From: CAWVWF01 sp963933885 | GTDB taxonomy: Bacteria > Bacteroidota > Bacteroidia > Flavobacteriales_C > GCA-002722245 | Assembly: GCA_963933885.1 (NCBI GenBank) | Contig: CAWVWF010000022.1 | Span: 1-25,204, forward strand | Reading direction: 5' to 3' | Length of the DNA: 25,204 bases | Shown: piece by piece, positions 8,725 to 15,760 of the stretch | Layout: each line of letters opens with the position of its first letter | Position numbering within the stretch: the stretch's first letter is position 1 | The notes under the pieces: generated by a model | Databases searched by the model: none | Seen by the model: the letters and a program-made list of their open reading frames with translations, nothing else | Told to the model about the DNA's origin: nothing | Position numbers and translations under genes: made by a program

Positions 8725-9798
8725 AGAAATAATAACGAAAACAAAGTTTAAGACAATCCCTAATATATAAAAATCCCAATCAACAAAAGTCCATAAATAG
8801 GCAGCAAAAACAACGGATTGAATCAAGCCAAAAACCAACCAACTAATACACAAAACCGAAAGATAAAATGATTCATCTTTAACTTTTAATAGAAGTAGTT
8901 TTGTAATTAAAATAGTAGGCAAAAAAAGTAATATCCCAGGCAAGCTTATTAAGAAGGAATAAACTCTGATGAAAGGAGAATTTTTACGTTCATACCTTCT
9001 CTTTTCCTTCTTCCAATTAAAATCTTTTTTAGAGAATGTTTTATCCTTAACAGTAATACTATTTAAACCTGCTAACATTTCTTTATCATTCTTAGAATGC
9101 CTAATTATCCCCTTCCAATATTTCCTTTTAAAGCGAGTATAATTACCATCTACATGTAAAATATTCTCCTTCAAATTTCTCGTAAGATCGTTTAGAACAG
9201 TAGTGACTACTTTAGACGGATTCTGCGAGAATATATTTTTATACTTCGATACTAATATAGGATCTAAATGCTCTACAAAAACATCTTTACCTGGTAAAAA
9301 GTGGTTAACATAATTAATAGCAACTGGAACAATATGCACATGCAAATTAAAATTATGTTTTGCTTCAGCCTCAATTGCCAATCTTGCAACTCCTTTCTTC
9401 AAATTAAACAAATGATGCAATGGCTCACTTTGCCCTTCAGGAAAAATCAACACCGAATTACCATTTTCCAATTGCTCTATACAATACTTAAAAGTCTCCT
9501 CATTCCTCTCTTTAAAATCCTTATCACCATCTTTCTGTCTGAAAATTGGCACAAGATTTAAAGCATTAAAAATTTTCAAAATCCATTTGCCTTGAAACAA
9601 ATCAGATCTTGTTAAAAAGTAAATAGGTCGCTTTACATAGATTCCTACCAAAATGGCATCTAAAAAAGCATTTTGATGATTCACAGCAAATATGACTGGT
9701 TTATTAACGGGAACCTTGTCCAAACCTCTAATTTCTACTTTCCTAAAAAAAAGAGGTAAATATAACTTTAGTAAAATCTGAATAACTTTATAAACCAT
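8698..9798 (-). CDS. PlsC-type membrane acyltransferase (lysophospholipid acyltransferase family)
   Basis: Likely transfers a fatty acyl chain to a lysophospholipid or related acceptor at the inner membrane. I prefer the ATG at 9798 (366 aa) over the one at 9858, because the extra 20 residues look non-conserved and overlap a divergent promoter. Acyltransferase block I is NHQNAFLD (40-47, catalytic His41 and Asp47), block II is PIFRQ (84-88), block III is FPEGQS (119-124), and block IV is VPVAINY. It is longer than a minimal PlsC: the C-terminal third has about three hydrophobic helices (for example LPGILLFLPTILITKLLLL), so it is firmly membrane bound. The acceptor is unknown; phosphatidate synthesis, ornithine/glycine lipid synthesis or another lipid pathway are all possible. 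It is convergent with mfd, overlapping 27 nt. Confidence 0.88.
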   Translation of the reverse strand: MVYKVIQILLKLYLPLFFRKVEIRGLDKVPVNKPVIFAVNHQNAFLDAILVGIYVKRPIYFLTRSDLFQGKWILKIFNALNLVPIFRQKDGDKDFKERNEETFKYCIEQLENGNSVLIFPEGQSEPLHHLFNLKKGVARLAIEAEAKHNFNLHVHIVPVAINYVNHFLPGKDVFVEHLDPILVSKYKNIFSQNPSKVVTTVLNDLTRNLKENILHVDGNYTRFKRKYWKGIIRHSKNDKEMLAGLNSITVKDKTFSKKDFNWKKEKRRYERKNSPFIRVYSFLISLPGILLFLPTILITKLLLLKVKDESFYLSVLCISWLVFGLIQSVVFAAYLWTFVDWDFYILGIVLNFVFVIISLRNMNRIF

Positions 9799-9815
9799 TT
9801 CTTCTATTATAGCTG

Positions 9816-9832
9816 CAAAGTAATTACTTTTG
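9816..9832. promoter_or_regulatory. Back-to-back promoter boxes between acyltransferase and FNR genes
   Basis: On the plus strand TACTTTTG (9825-9832) is a perfect TAnnTTTG box 27 nt before the FNR start. On the minus strand TTACTTTG (9823-9816) is a one-mismatch box 17 nt before the acyltransferase ATG at 9798. Together they form a near-palindrome, CAAAGTAA next to TTACTTTTG. Confidence 0.5.
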
Positions 9833-9859
9833 TAGTAGAAATCAGAATAACAAAACAAT

Positions 9860-10909
9860 ATGTTTCAATCTTTAACAATAAAAAACATACAAAAAGAAAC
9901 GTCAAGCTCAGTATCTATTGAATTTGATGTTCCTTCTGAAAACCTAAACGACTATGCATTTAAAGCAGGGCAGTTCCTTACTTTAAAAGCAGATTTAGAT
10001 GGAGAAGACATTAGACGATCTTATTCCATCTGTAGCTCTCCAAAGTCTGGAGAATTAAAAGTTGTGGTTAAGCAGATTCCAAATGGAAAATTTTCTACTT
10101 ACGCTAACACTCAACTTAAAGTTGGTGATAAAATAGAAGTAGCGAAACCTTCTGGAACTTTCTTTTTAGAAACCAAATCAGATAACAGTAAAAAATATGT
10201 TTTAATTGCTGCAGGAAGTGGTATCACTCCAGTTATCGCAATTCTTAAAACTGTATTAACTGAAGAACCTTCTAGCAGTGTTGATTTATTCTACGGGAAT
10301 AAGAATCAAGCACAAACAATATTTAAAAGCGAATTAGAAGATCTTAAGACTACTCACGGAGATCGTTTAAACCTTAACTTTATTTATAGTGAAGAAAAAG
10401 GTGAAAGCCGTTTTCATACTGGTAGAATTGAAGGAAGAAAAATTAAAAAGCTTTTCAAAAAAGAATCTCCGATTGCAAATGTAAACGAAGTTTTCATGTG
10501 TGGTCCTCAGGAAATGACTGAGAACGTAAAGGAAGTTTTAACCAAAAAGTTTGATTTCCCTAAAACTCAAATCCATTTTGAACTTTTTACAGCTACTGCT
10601 CCAGCAACTAGCACAAAGAAATCTGGTTCTGGAAAAAGTGTTGTTTCTGCCATTATTGATGGTAAAGACGTTCAGTTTCCTGTAAATAAAAATGAATCTA
10701 TCCTTGAAGCTGGACTAAGATCTGGAAATGATATACCGTTCTCTTGTCAAGGTGGAGTTTGTGGTGCATGTAAATGTATTGTAATCTCAGGAGAAGCTGA
10801 AATGGATATGAATTTAGCGTTAAGTGACGACGAAGTGGATAGTGGATATTCATTAGCTTGTCAAACAAAATGTAACACTGAAGAAGTAAAAGTTAGTTTC
10901 GACTTTTAA
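9860..10909 (+). CDS. Ferredoxin-NADP reductase-type oxidoreductase with C-terminal 2Fe-2S ferredoxin domain (PaaE-like)
   Basis: A 349-aa electron-transfer flavoprotein that should pass electrons from NAD(P)H through FAD to a 2Fe-2S cluster and on to an oxygenase, desaturase or similar acceptor. It has an N-terminal FAD-binding barrel with RRSYS (52-56), then a nucleotide-binding fold with AAGSGITPV (117-125) and the late MCGPQEMTENV. The C-terminal plant-type ferredoxin domain has cluster ligands Cys296, Cys301, Cys304 and Cys334. The domain order matches PaaE-type reductases, but no other phenylacetate genes are nearby, so I give no gene symbol. A role with a membrane lipid desaturase or hydroxylase is equally possible. 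It has its own promoter and is closed by a strong terminator, so it is likely monocistronic. Confidence 0.92.
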   Translation: MFQSLTIKNIQKETSSSVSIEFDVPSENLNDYAFKAGQFLTLKADLDGEDIRRSYSICSSPKSGELKVVVKQIPNGKFSTYANTQLKVGDKIEVAKPSGTFFLETKSDNSKKYVLIAAGSGITPVIAILKTVLTEEPSSSVDLFYGNKNQAQTIFKSELEDLKTTHGDRLNLNFIYSEEKGESRFHTGRIEGRKIKKLFKKESPIANVNEVFMCGPQEMTENVKEVLTKKFDFPKTQIHFELFTATAPATSTKKSGSGKSVVSAIIDGKDVQFPVNKNESILEAGLRSGNDIPFSCQGGVCGACKCIVISGEAEMDMNLALSDDEVDSGYSLACQTKCNTEEVKVSFDF

Positions 10910-10918
10910 AAAATATAC

Positions 10919-10950
10919 AACGATCAAGGTGATAAAACCTTGATCGTTTT
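10919..10950 (+). terminator. Intrinsic terminator after the FNR-type gene
   Basis: An 11-bp perfect stem, AACGATCAAGG (10919-10929) with CCTTGATCGTT (10938-10948), with an 8-nt loop and a short T-run. It begins 9 nt after the stop codon. Confidence 0.9.
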
Positions 10951-10962
10951 TAACAAAAAGCG

Positions 10963-11484
10963 ATGAAACCTAGCGATCTCTTTTTAATATTAATCGCGCC
11001 TTTTTTTCCTAAAAGAGCTTTTAAAAGATTACAACTTAATGAGAATAAAAAACTAATCTCATTAACTACAATCATTTTAACTTTTATAACCACAACTACA
11101 TTTCATCACTTTTTCACTGAAAAAACAGCACTAAATATAAGCGCTGTGTATTCTCTTGGATTGTTAACCAATATTCTTATCACAGGAATTGTTGTCGCTA
11201 TAATATCTAGTAAGACAATAACAGTAAAATTAGATCTCCTAGAAGGCATTTCCATATCTGCAATCTCAGCTCTAGTTTTTATTTCTAGCCCAATTTTACA
11301 ATTAGCTCTTAACATTTCTAGTACAATTTCGGAAACAATTCAAAGTATTTTATTCAGTTTGTTAATTTGCAAGGGCCTTTCTGTTTATTATAATCTTCCG
11401 ATGAGAAAAACTATATCGATAGGAATTCTAATTGTAGTTTTCAAAGGGATAATTTCTTTATCATTTTTTGGAATTCAGATATGA
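10963..11484 (+). CDS. Hypothetical multi-pass membrane protein
   Basis: I do not recognise this 173-aa protein. After a short N-terminal cytosolic or amphipathic stretch (about residues 1-32, with FFPKRAFKRLQL) it has about four to five hydrophobic segments covering the remainder and almost no hydrophilic loop. The overall shape recalls small Yip1-like membrane proteins, but I see no diagnostic motif. It starts 13 nt after the preceding terminator and its stop overlaps the next gene's start in an ATGA arrangement, so the pair should be translationally coupled. Whether it has a promoter of its own between the terminator and the ATG is unclear, and read-through from the FNR-type gene is possible. 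Confidence 0.75.
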   Translation: MKPSDLFLILIAPFFPKRAFKRLQLNENKKLISLTTIILTFITTTTFHHFFTEKTALNISAVYSLGLLTNILITGIVVAIISSKTITVKLDLLEGISISAISALVFISSPILQLALNISSTISETIQSILFSLLICKGLSVYYNLPMRKTISIGILIVVFKGIISLSFFGIQI

Positions 11485-12221
11485 AGAAGTTTGTCAGAAG
11501 CAAAATGAAAATTACTGGGTTAATATTTACATCCTTAGTTATTTCAATGATTTACATTGATTTCAATCAACCTGGAACAAATGAAAACATTCAAGATCAG
11601 ACTATTCAATTTTCCGAAGAACTAGGGTGGATAAACTGGAGTCATGCAATCCCAGAAAGAAACATAAGAGCGTTTAGAAGGTTTAAAAAACTTCAACTAA
11701 CGCAAGTTGATTCATTCAACTTCTCATTTTCAATGGACATGAAAATTAAGATTAAAAACAAATTCATTGTTGCATCCTGTTCAAACACTTATCGAGTACC
11801 AGTTGTAAAAAGTATGATAGCAAAGAAAGAACTCTACACGGAGATTTTCGGAACTGTTTCTAACTTATTGGAAAACATGCAAGGTGAATTACCATTCTCT
11901 TTACTCAGTGGATCTAGAGCTTCTTCTCATCGAGACGGAGACCTAACAGGTAATATCATCTCACTGTATTCCTGTTATACCAATACTTCATTTAACGAAA
12001 TAAAAAATGAATTAACACTTCTGAATATAGCTGATTCAAAAACAAAAAACACCTCTAAAAGTATTGATGAATTCAAAATATCTTCTTACAAGCAAGTAAA
12101 TTTCTTGAAAAATAAAAACAATCTAATTATATTTCAACTCCAAGAATTATTGAGCCAATTACAAGCAGAATCCAATAATTGCAGATTACTTAATTCAAAA
12201 AAAGGATTAACGATTAATTAA
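11481..12221 (+). CDS. Hypothetical membrane-anchored exported protein
   Basis: Unrecognised protein of 246 aa. A basic N-terminus (KKFVRSKMK) followed by a hydrophobic stretch at about residues 10-27 is a signal anchor or uncleaved signal sequence, placing the rest in the periplasm. The mature part holds ELGWINWSHAIPE (about 48-60) and DLTGNIISLYSCY (about 154-166), the most structured-looking stretches. The C-terminal quarter is Asn/Lys/Ser-rich and helical. The ATG overlaps the stop of the preceding membrane gene (ATGA), so the two products probably act together. Its last 8 nt overlap the 3' end of the convergent operon at 12214. Confidence 0.75.
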   Translation: MKKFVRSKMKITGLIFTSLVISMIYIDFNQPGTNENIQDQTIQFSEELGWINWSHAIPERNIRAFRRFKKLQLTQVDSFNFSFSMDMKIKIKNKFIVASCSNTYRVPVVKSMIAKKELYTEIFGTVSNLLENMQGELPFSLLSGSRASSHRDGDLTGNIISLYSCYTNTSFNEIKNELTLLNIADSKTKNTSKSIDEFKISSYKQVNFLKNKNNLIIFQLQELLSQLQAESNNCRLLNSKKGLTIN

Positions 12222-13197
12222 TACTTTCAGCTCTTAGCTTAACCAATTCTAATTGACCATCTAACAAATCATTCATTAGATATTTTGCCCATATACTCGT
12301 GTACCAATTAAAGGGCGTATTAATCATAAAACGACTTGATATAGATAGGTTTATGCTTCCGTCCTCATCTGAATTCAATTTATAAATATCCTCGTAAACA
12401 TCTACATGCTTCCCTCCTATTAAAATATGCTCGTCCATTACAGTTGGAGGAATTTTATGTGGATCAACATCTATTTTTAAAGCAAGTAGCTTCTCTTCTT
12501 CAAGTTGTGTTATTGTTTCTTTAAAAAACAAACCTCTTTCATAAGTAGCTATTCTCTCCCCGCCTACCTTAGCAGAATCAAGTGTTGTTTCAAGATGCCT
12601 AGGGAATCCTATCCATGCTGTTATCCCGTCTGATTTCTCACCTTGATCCACAGAATCAATATTTAAAATAGAATACCAAACATCTTTTGAAGAGGCGTCA
12701 ATAGTAATACTTCTATTAATAGTAATATCAGATCTTTCCCAACTATTATCTCCTTCGAAAAAACCTAAAGCAAAAGGTAATATCATCACAATATAAATTT
12801 TCAAATCACCACTAGTATCATCTAAAATCTCTTCCTCAGGGCTAATTGTTCTTCTATGTCCCCTCTTCCTACAAAACCAGTTTCCTACCATTCCTCCAAA
12901 ACCTGCAGCAATAGAGAACAAAGGATAAATCATCACCCAACAAATAGCACCTTCTATACTAGCTAATAACGTAATTATGAGAATTGCTAAACTAGTTAGC
13001 CAAGGAAGAAAAAATGCCTTAACAATAGATATATGTTTTTTCCTCGCTATTAAAAAAGTAGTGATAAATCCAATTACAAATGGTGCTACTATTAAAAAAG
13101 AAACACTCATTATTTGAAGTGGTTTTACCATTCCAAATACGCCTCTCGCAGATAAACCATATAGAACAGCAGCTCCAGTTGCAGTTAAAAATTTCAT
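12214..13197 (-). CDS. Membrane protein with C-terminal SRPBCC (START/Bet v1-like) domain
   Basis: A 327-aa protein with two parts. The N-terminal part has about five hydrophobic segments (roughly 5-23, 28-50, 64-84, 87-107 and 132-148), with a basic loop (FCRKRGHRR, 108-116) and an acidic linker. The second part, about 158-320, has the layout of an SRPBCC hydrophobic-ligand-binding domain: an opening strand ITIDASSKDVW where the polyketide-cyclase/START family has its 'I-x-I-x-A-x-x-x-x-V-W' signature, GGERIATYERG for the central strands, and a long C-terminal helix. The fold assignment is by pattern only. SRPBCC domains bind lipids, sterols or polyketides, so a membrane-tethered lipid-binding role is an inference. 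It is the last gene of a four-gene minus-strand operon, 4 nt after the metallophosphoesterase. Confidence 0.75.
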   Translation of the reverse strand: MKFLTATGAAVLYGLSARGVFGMVKPLQIMSVSFLIVAPFVIGFITTFLIARKKHISIVKAFFLPWLTSLAILIITLLASIEGAICWVMIYPLFSIAAGFGGMVGNWFCRKRGHRRTISPEEEILDDTSGDLKIYIVMILPFALGFFEGDNSWERSDITINRSITIDASSKDVWYSILNIDSVDQGEKSDGITAWIGFPRHLETTLDSAKVGGERIATYERGLFFKETITQLEEEKLLALKIDVDPHKIPPTVMDEHILIGGKHVDVYEDIYKLNSDEDGSINLSISSRFMINTPFNWYTSIWAKYLMNDLLDGQLELVKLRAESIN

Positions 13198-13201
13198 GTA
13201 T

Positions 13202-13915
13202 TTATTTTTTAGAATTTCCTTGTATCGATATTTCTATCACCTCCTTTGCACAATTATACCTAATAGGAATGGTGTCTCCTAATCCTTTACTTACTAAAAT
13301 TTTAACGCCATTGTTAATAAATCTTAACCCGTTCCATTTGTAAAAAAGAGCTCCTGGGTAAAGTTCATCTTTAGATTCCCAGAATACTATTTGGCATCCA
13401 TGAAGATGCCCCGCGAGAGCAACATCATAACCAGAACTGATCGTATTAAATAACTTCGGATTATGGCAGCATAAGATATTTATATCACCTCCTAATTTAT
13501 CTGATTGATAATTCCCATCAATCTGGATCGCAATTTCGTTTACGTAAATAACTTTGCTTTCTTTATCTATCCAACTACACCCATTGTTTTCAAAAGCAGA
13601 TTGTATTTTGCTTAAACCGAAATAGTAATCGTGATTTCCAGGAATTGCAATAACCTCCGTAATTAAGCTCAGACTTTTAATAAACCCATCTAAAACAGAT
13701 AAACCTTTTTTCGATTCAATATAATCACCTCCAAGAACAACAAAATCAGGTGATACTTTTCTACAGCATACTAATATACTATCAGCTAAAGCCCTACTAC
13801 CTTTTCGAAAATGAAAATCACTAAGAAACAGAAACTTCAGCTTAATATCCTTTGTGACAGTCACAACTTCAGATCTCAACTCAAAGTTGGATGAATTACC
13901 TATTTGTAGTTTCAT
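13202..13915 (-). CDS. Calcineurin-like metallophosphoesterase
   Basis: A two-metal phosphoesterase of 237 aa. All signature blocks are present: SDFHF (32-36, metal ligands Asp33 and His35), GGDYIE (62-67), GNHDYY (93-98), CHNP (150-153, His151), and GHLHGCQ (169-175, ligands His170 and His172). The order and spacing resemble YkuE-type phosphoesterases and, more distantly, LpxH, which cleave pyrophosphate or phosphate esters in lipid metabolism. The substrate cannot be told from sequence. It has no signal peptide or membrane segment, so it is likely cytosolic or recruited to the membrane by partners. Its start overlaps the end of the preceding membrane gene by 20 nt and it ends 4 nt before the SRPBCC membrane gene, indicating a coupled operon. 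Confidence 0.92.
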   Translation of the reverse strand: MKLQIGNSSNFELRSEVVTVTKDIKLKFLFLSDFHFRKGSRALADSILVCCRKVSPDFVVLGGDYIESKKGLSVLDGFIKSLSLITEVIAIPGNHDYYFGLSKIQSAFENNGCSWIDKESKVIYVNEIAIQIDGNYQSDKLGGDINILCCHNPKLFNTISSGYDVALAGHLHGCQIVFWESKDELYPGALFYKWNGLRFINNGVKILVSKGLGDTIPIRYNCAKEVIEISIQGNSKK

Positions 13916-14408
13916 CTGTATATAAAATTAAAACACTTAAACATTCTGTATACCAATATTTTAGTGGATTTTTAAAATTCAACAATCCCAAAATCATATA
14001 ACTAGCTATTGGAATTACAATAAGAAAACATTGAACTAATCCAATTTTATAAATCATTAAAATGTTAGTTCGAAATGGTTCTTTTACGTCATCAAGTAAA
14101 AGCGGAAATAAGAACAAAAAGTGTATTTCAATTAAATAGAACAAGACGACAGATACAAAACAAGCTATAATAGAAAAGTCTAACAAAAGAAATGGAACAA
14201 TTGCCCCAAGCAGGCTCAAACCATATTTTAAAACTCCATAATAATTGAAAGGGACAGCATTGTTAGAATTTATGAACTTCTCATCTCTTACGTATGATAA
14301 AAGCTGACTCATCCAATTCGCTCCACTTTTAAAATCACCAAAACTAAAATCGTCATTACGATCTTTTAAGATGGATTTACTTCTCGATATTAAAGATTTA
14401 AACTTCAT
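13896..14408 (-). CDS. Hypothetical membrane protein
   Basis: Unrecognised, 170 aa. I chose the ATG at 14408 rather than 14441 because it forms a TAATG overlap with the stop codon of the upstream gene, a classic translational-coupling junction. An N-terminal hydrophilic region (1-48; Lys-rich, then acidic) precedes three to four hydrophobic segments at about 58-80, 80-104, 116-145 and perhaps 152-164. A polar stretch LLDDVKEPFR (104-113) sits between helices, and Glu94 and His96 lie in the membrane-proximal EIHF motif. It overlaps the metallophosphoesterase gene by 20 nt. I infer that it forms part of a membrane complex with the 173-aa protein encoded upstream and the SRPBCC fusion downstream. 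Confidence 0.75.
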   Translation of the reverse strand: MKFKSLISRSKSILKDRNDDFSFGDFKSGANWMSQLLSYVRDEKFINSNNAVPFNYYGVLKYGLSLLGAIVPFLLLDFSIIACFVSVVLFYLIEIHFLFLFPLLLDDVKEPFRTNILMIYKIGLVQCFLIVIPIASYMILGLLNFKNPLKYWYTECLSVLILYTDETTNR

Positions 14409-14929
14409 TAATAATAAATAAAGTACATCCAACTTAACCAAGCCATACCGTTACCGAAAACCAACATCCTATGATAGATGGTCTCAAGCTTTCCACATCG
14501 TTTTTGATGGAAAACAAACTCATCGTAACTAATCATAACAACAGTGTAGATAAGAACAAGAATTATCGGGATTAAATAAAGATGTTTTGAATCGGAGAAT
14601 GTTGCTGACCACATTAATATAAACATCGAAATCCCACCAAAGCCTAAAGCTTTCGCCTCAGCGTCCCTTTCTTTTTTTGAAATTTTCATTCCTAACTTTT
14701 TCCTGTGATAATACCAATCTAAGGTCCCACCTATAGTTGCCACAGTTCCAAAGAAAGCAATTAATGAAAATTCAACTGGAAAATATGGAAAGTCAATTGT
14801 TAACTCTAAACTACTTGACTGGCTAGAAAACCATACAACAAAGACAAAACCCAATGCAGGACAAAACAACAAAATCAGAGATAACAACTCCCTAAATGAA
14901 TAAACCTTATCGTATTCTAGCTTTTCCAA
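14408..14929 (-). CDS. Hypothetical membrane protein with three D/E-x3-H pairs
   Basis: Unrecognised, 173 aa, first gene of the four-gene minus-strand operon. The start is a TTG at 14929: no ATG exists in frame before residue 81 and a stop lies six codons upstream of the TTG. It has about four hydrophobic segments (16-36, 50-68, 98-112 and 118-133) and a hydrophobic tail. Acid/histidine pairs spaced one helical turn apart recur near predicted membrane boundaries: DWYYH (71-75), EFVFH (137-141) and ETIYH (149-153). They are followed by a GNGMAWLSW stretch (159-167). Such i/i+4 pairs could bind metal ions, but no known family was recognised. The stop shares its last base with the next start (TAATG). 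A perfect -7 box lies 16 nt upstream of the TTG. Confidence 0.72.
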   Translation of the reverse strand: MEKLEYDKVYSFRELLSLILLFCPALGFVFVVWFSSQSSSLELTIDFPYFPVEFSLIAFFGTVATIGGTLDWYYHRKKLGMKISKKERDAEAKALGFGGISMFILMWSATFSDSKHLYLIPIILVLIYTVVMISYDEFVFHQKRCGKLETIYHRMLVFGNGMAWLSWMYFIYY

Positions 14930-14945
14930 TACACTACATTTTAGT

Positions 14946-14953
14946 CAAATATA
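14946..14953 (-). promoter_or_regulatory. -7 box of the four-gene minus-strand operon
   Basis: On the minus strand TATATTTG (14953 down to 14946) is a perfect TAnnTTTG, ending 16 nt before the TTG start at 14929. A matching -33 TTG at standard spacing is not clear. It supports the TTG start and divergent transcription from the lipoprotein cluster. Confidence 0.5.
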
Positions 14954-15017
14954 CCAACAACAAATAAAAATATGCATTGTACAATAATATAATTACGTCA
15001 TAAAAAAACAACCATTT

Positions 15018-15119
15018 TTGACAAAAAAATAACTTTTAATTATTATCATTGTGACTTATTAGGTCGACGGAAGGCGTTGTAACAACTACAAGTCCTTTTT
15101 AAAACCTGATTAACAACTA
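15018..15119 (+). promoter_or_regulatory. Probable promoter and leader of the TRL-like lipoprotein cluster
   Basis: A -33 TTG (15018-15020) is followed after 23 nt by TATCATTG (15044-15051), one mismatch from TAnnTTTG. This would give a leader of about 90 nt. That leader contains two direct copies of TAACAACTA (15080-15088 and 15111-15119), 31 nt apart, about three helical turns. It also contains a small GTTG-TAA-CAAC hairpin. Function unknown. Confidence 0.35.
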
Positions 15120-15146
15120 ATTACGAATTAACTAAAACAATTAAAA

Positions 15147-15410
15147 ATGTCTAGATTAAAAACAGTTGTAGCGGTTGCGGCAATTGGGGCTTTAATGACT
15201 TCATGTCAAGTAAAAACGCTTCAATTAACAAATAACCCAATCGGAACAAAAACTGGAAAAGCTACAGCAAAACCATTTCAAAAAGCTCCTGATTTCACAT
15301 TTAAGAAAGCAGCAGAAAACGGAAAGATCAACAAGATCGGTAGTGCAACTTTTACAACAACTAATTATGGTATCTTTTTCAAGATCGAAACTGAAGTAAC
15401 AGGAGAATAA
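15147..15410 (+). CDS. TRL-like lipoprotein, copy 1
   Basis: Small lipoprotein of 87 aa. A short signal peptide ends in the lipobox LMTSC with the lipidated Cys at residue 20. The mature part carries NNPIGTKTG soon after the Cys, then an AAENGKINKIGSA segment and a closing ETEVTGE. These landmarks (NxxGTKTG, A-x-x-G-x-I-x-x-I/V and a final GE) are shared with the two following genes and fit the TRL-like lipoprotein family common in Bacteroidota, whose function is, to my knowledge, not established. Copy 1 lacks the Gly/Ala-rich central insertion of copy 2. It is followed after 1 nt by copy 2, so the cluster is an operon. Confidence 0.82.
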   Translation: MSRLKTVVAVAAIGALMTSCQVKTLQLTNNPIGTKTGKATAKPFQKAPDFTFKKAAENGKINKIGSATFTTTNYGIFFKIETEVTGE

Positions 15411-15411
15411 T

Positions 15412-15735
15412 ATGAAAATTTTAAAGAAAATATCAATATTTGGAGCTGCAGCATTTTTATTAACTGCATGTTCAGTTACACGTCCATTAGCTGTAACAGA
15501 TAACTCAATAGGAACTAAAACAGGATCTTCTAAAACGACTTGTCTTTTTAGTCTTGCACCTGCAACTACTACTGGAGCTGGTTTTATTATTGCATCTGGA
15601 ATTTGTTTAAATAAAGACTATGGTATGATTGAAGCAGCGAAAGATGCTAAAATCACAACTGTAGGAGCTGTTGATCTTAAAGAAACAGACTACTATTTAT
15701 TTAAGACTTACGAATTAATCGTTGCTGGAGAGTAA
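15412..15735 (+). CDS. TRL-like lipoprotein, copy 2
   Basis: A 107-aa paralogue of the flanking genes. The lipobox LLTAC places the lipidated Cys near residue 20. The shared motif appears as DNSIGTKTG, then an extra stretch containing two Cys and a Gly/Thr/Ala-rich segment (SLAPATTTGAGF), then AKDAKITTVGAV and the C-terminus ELIVAGE. It starts 1 nt after copy 1 and ends 25 nt before copy 3. The family function is unknown; such proteins sit in the inner or outer membrane through their lipid. The extra Cys residues in the mature domain (in TTCLFS and SGICLN) could form a disulphide in the periplasm. Confidence 0.82.
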   Translation: MKILKKISIFGAAAFLLTACSVTRPLAVTDNSIGTKTGSSKTTCLFSLAPATTTGAGFIIASGICLNKDYGMIEAAKDAKITTVGAVDLKETDYYLFKTYELIVAGE

Positions 15736-15760
15736 TCTACAAATTATAAAAAAAACTATT

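Noticed and set aside
15052..15146. Riboswitch in the lipoprotein leader
   Set aside because: Only a short hairpin and a direct repeat are visible, with no pattern of a known riboswitch class.
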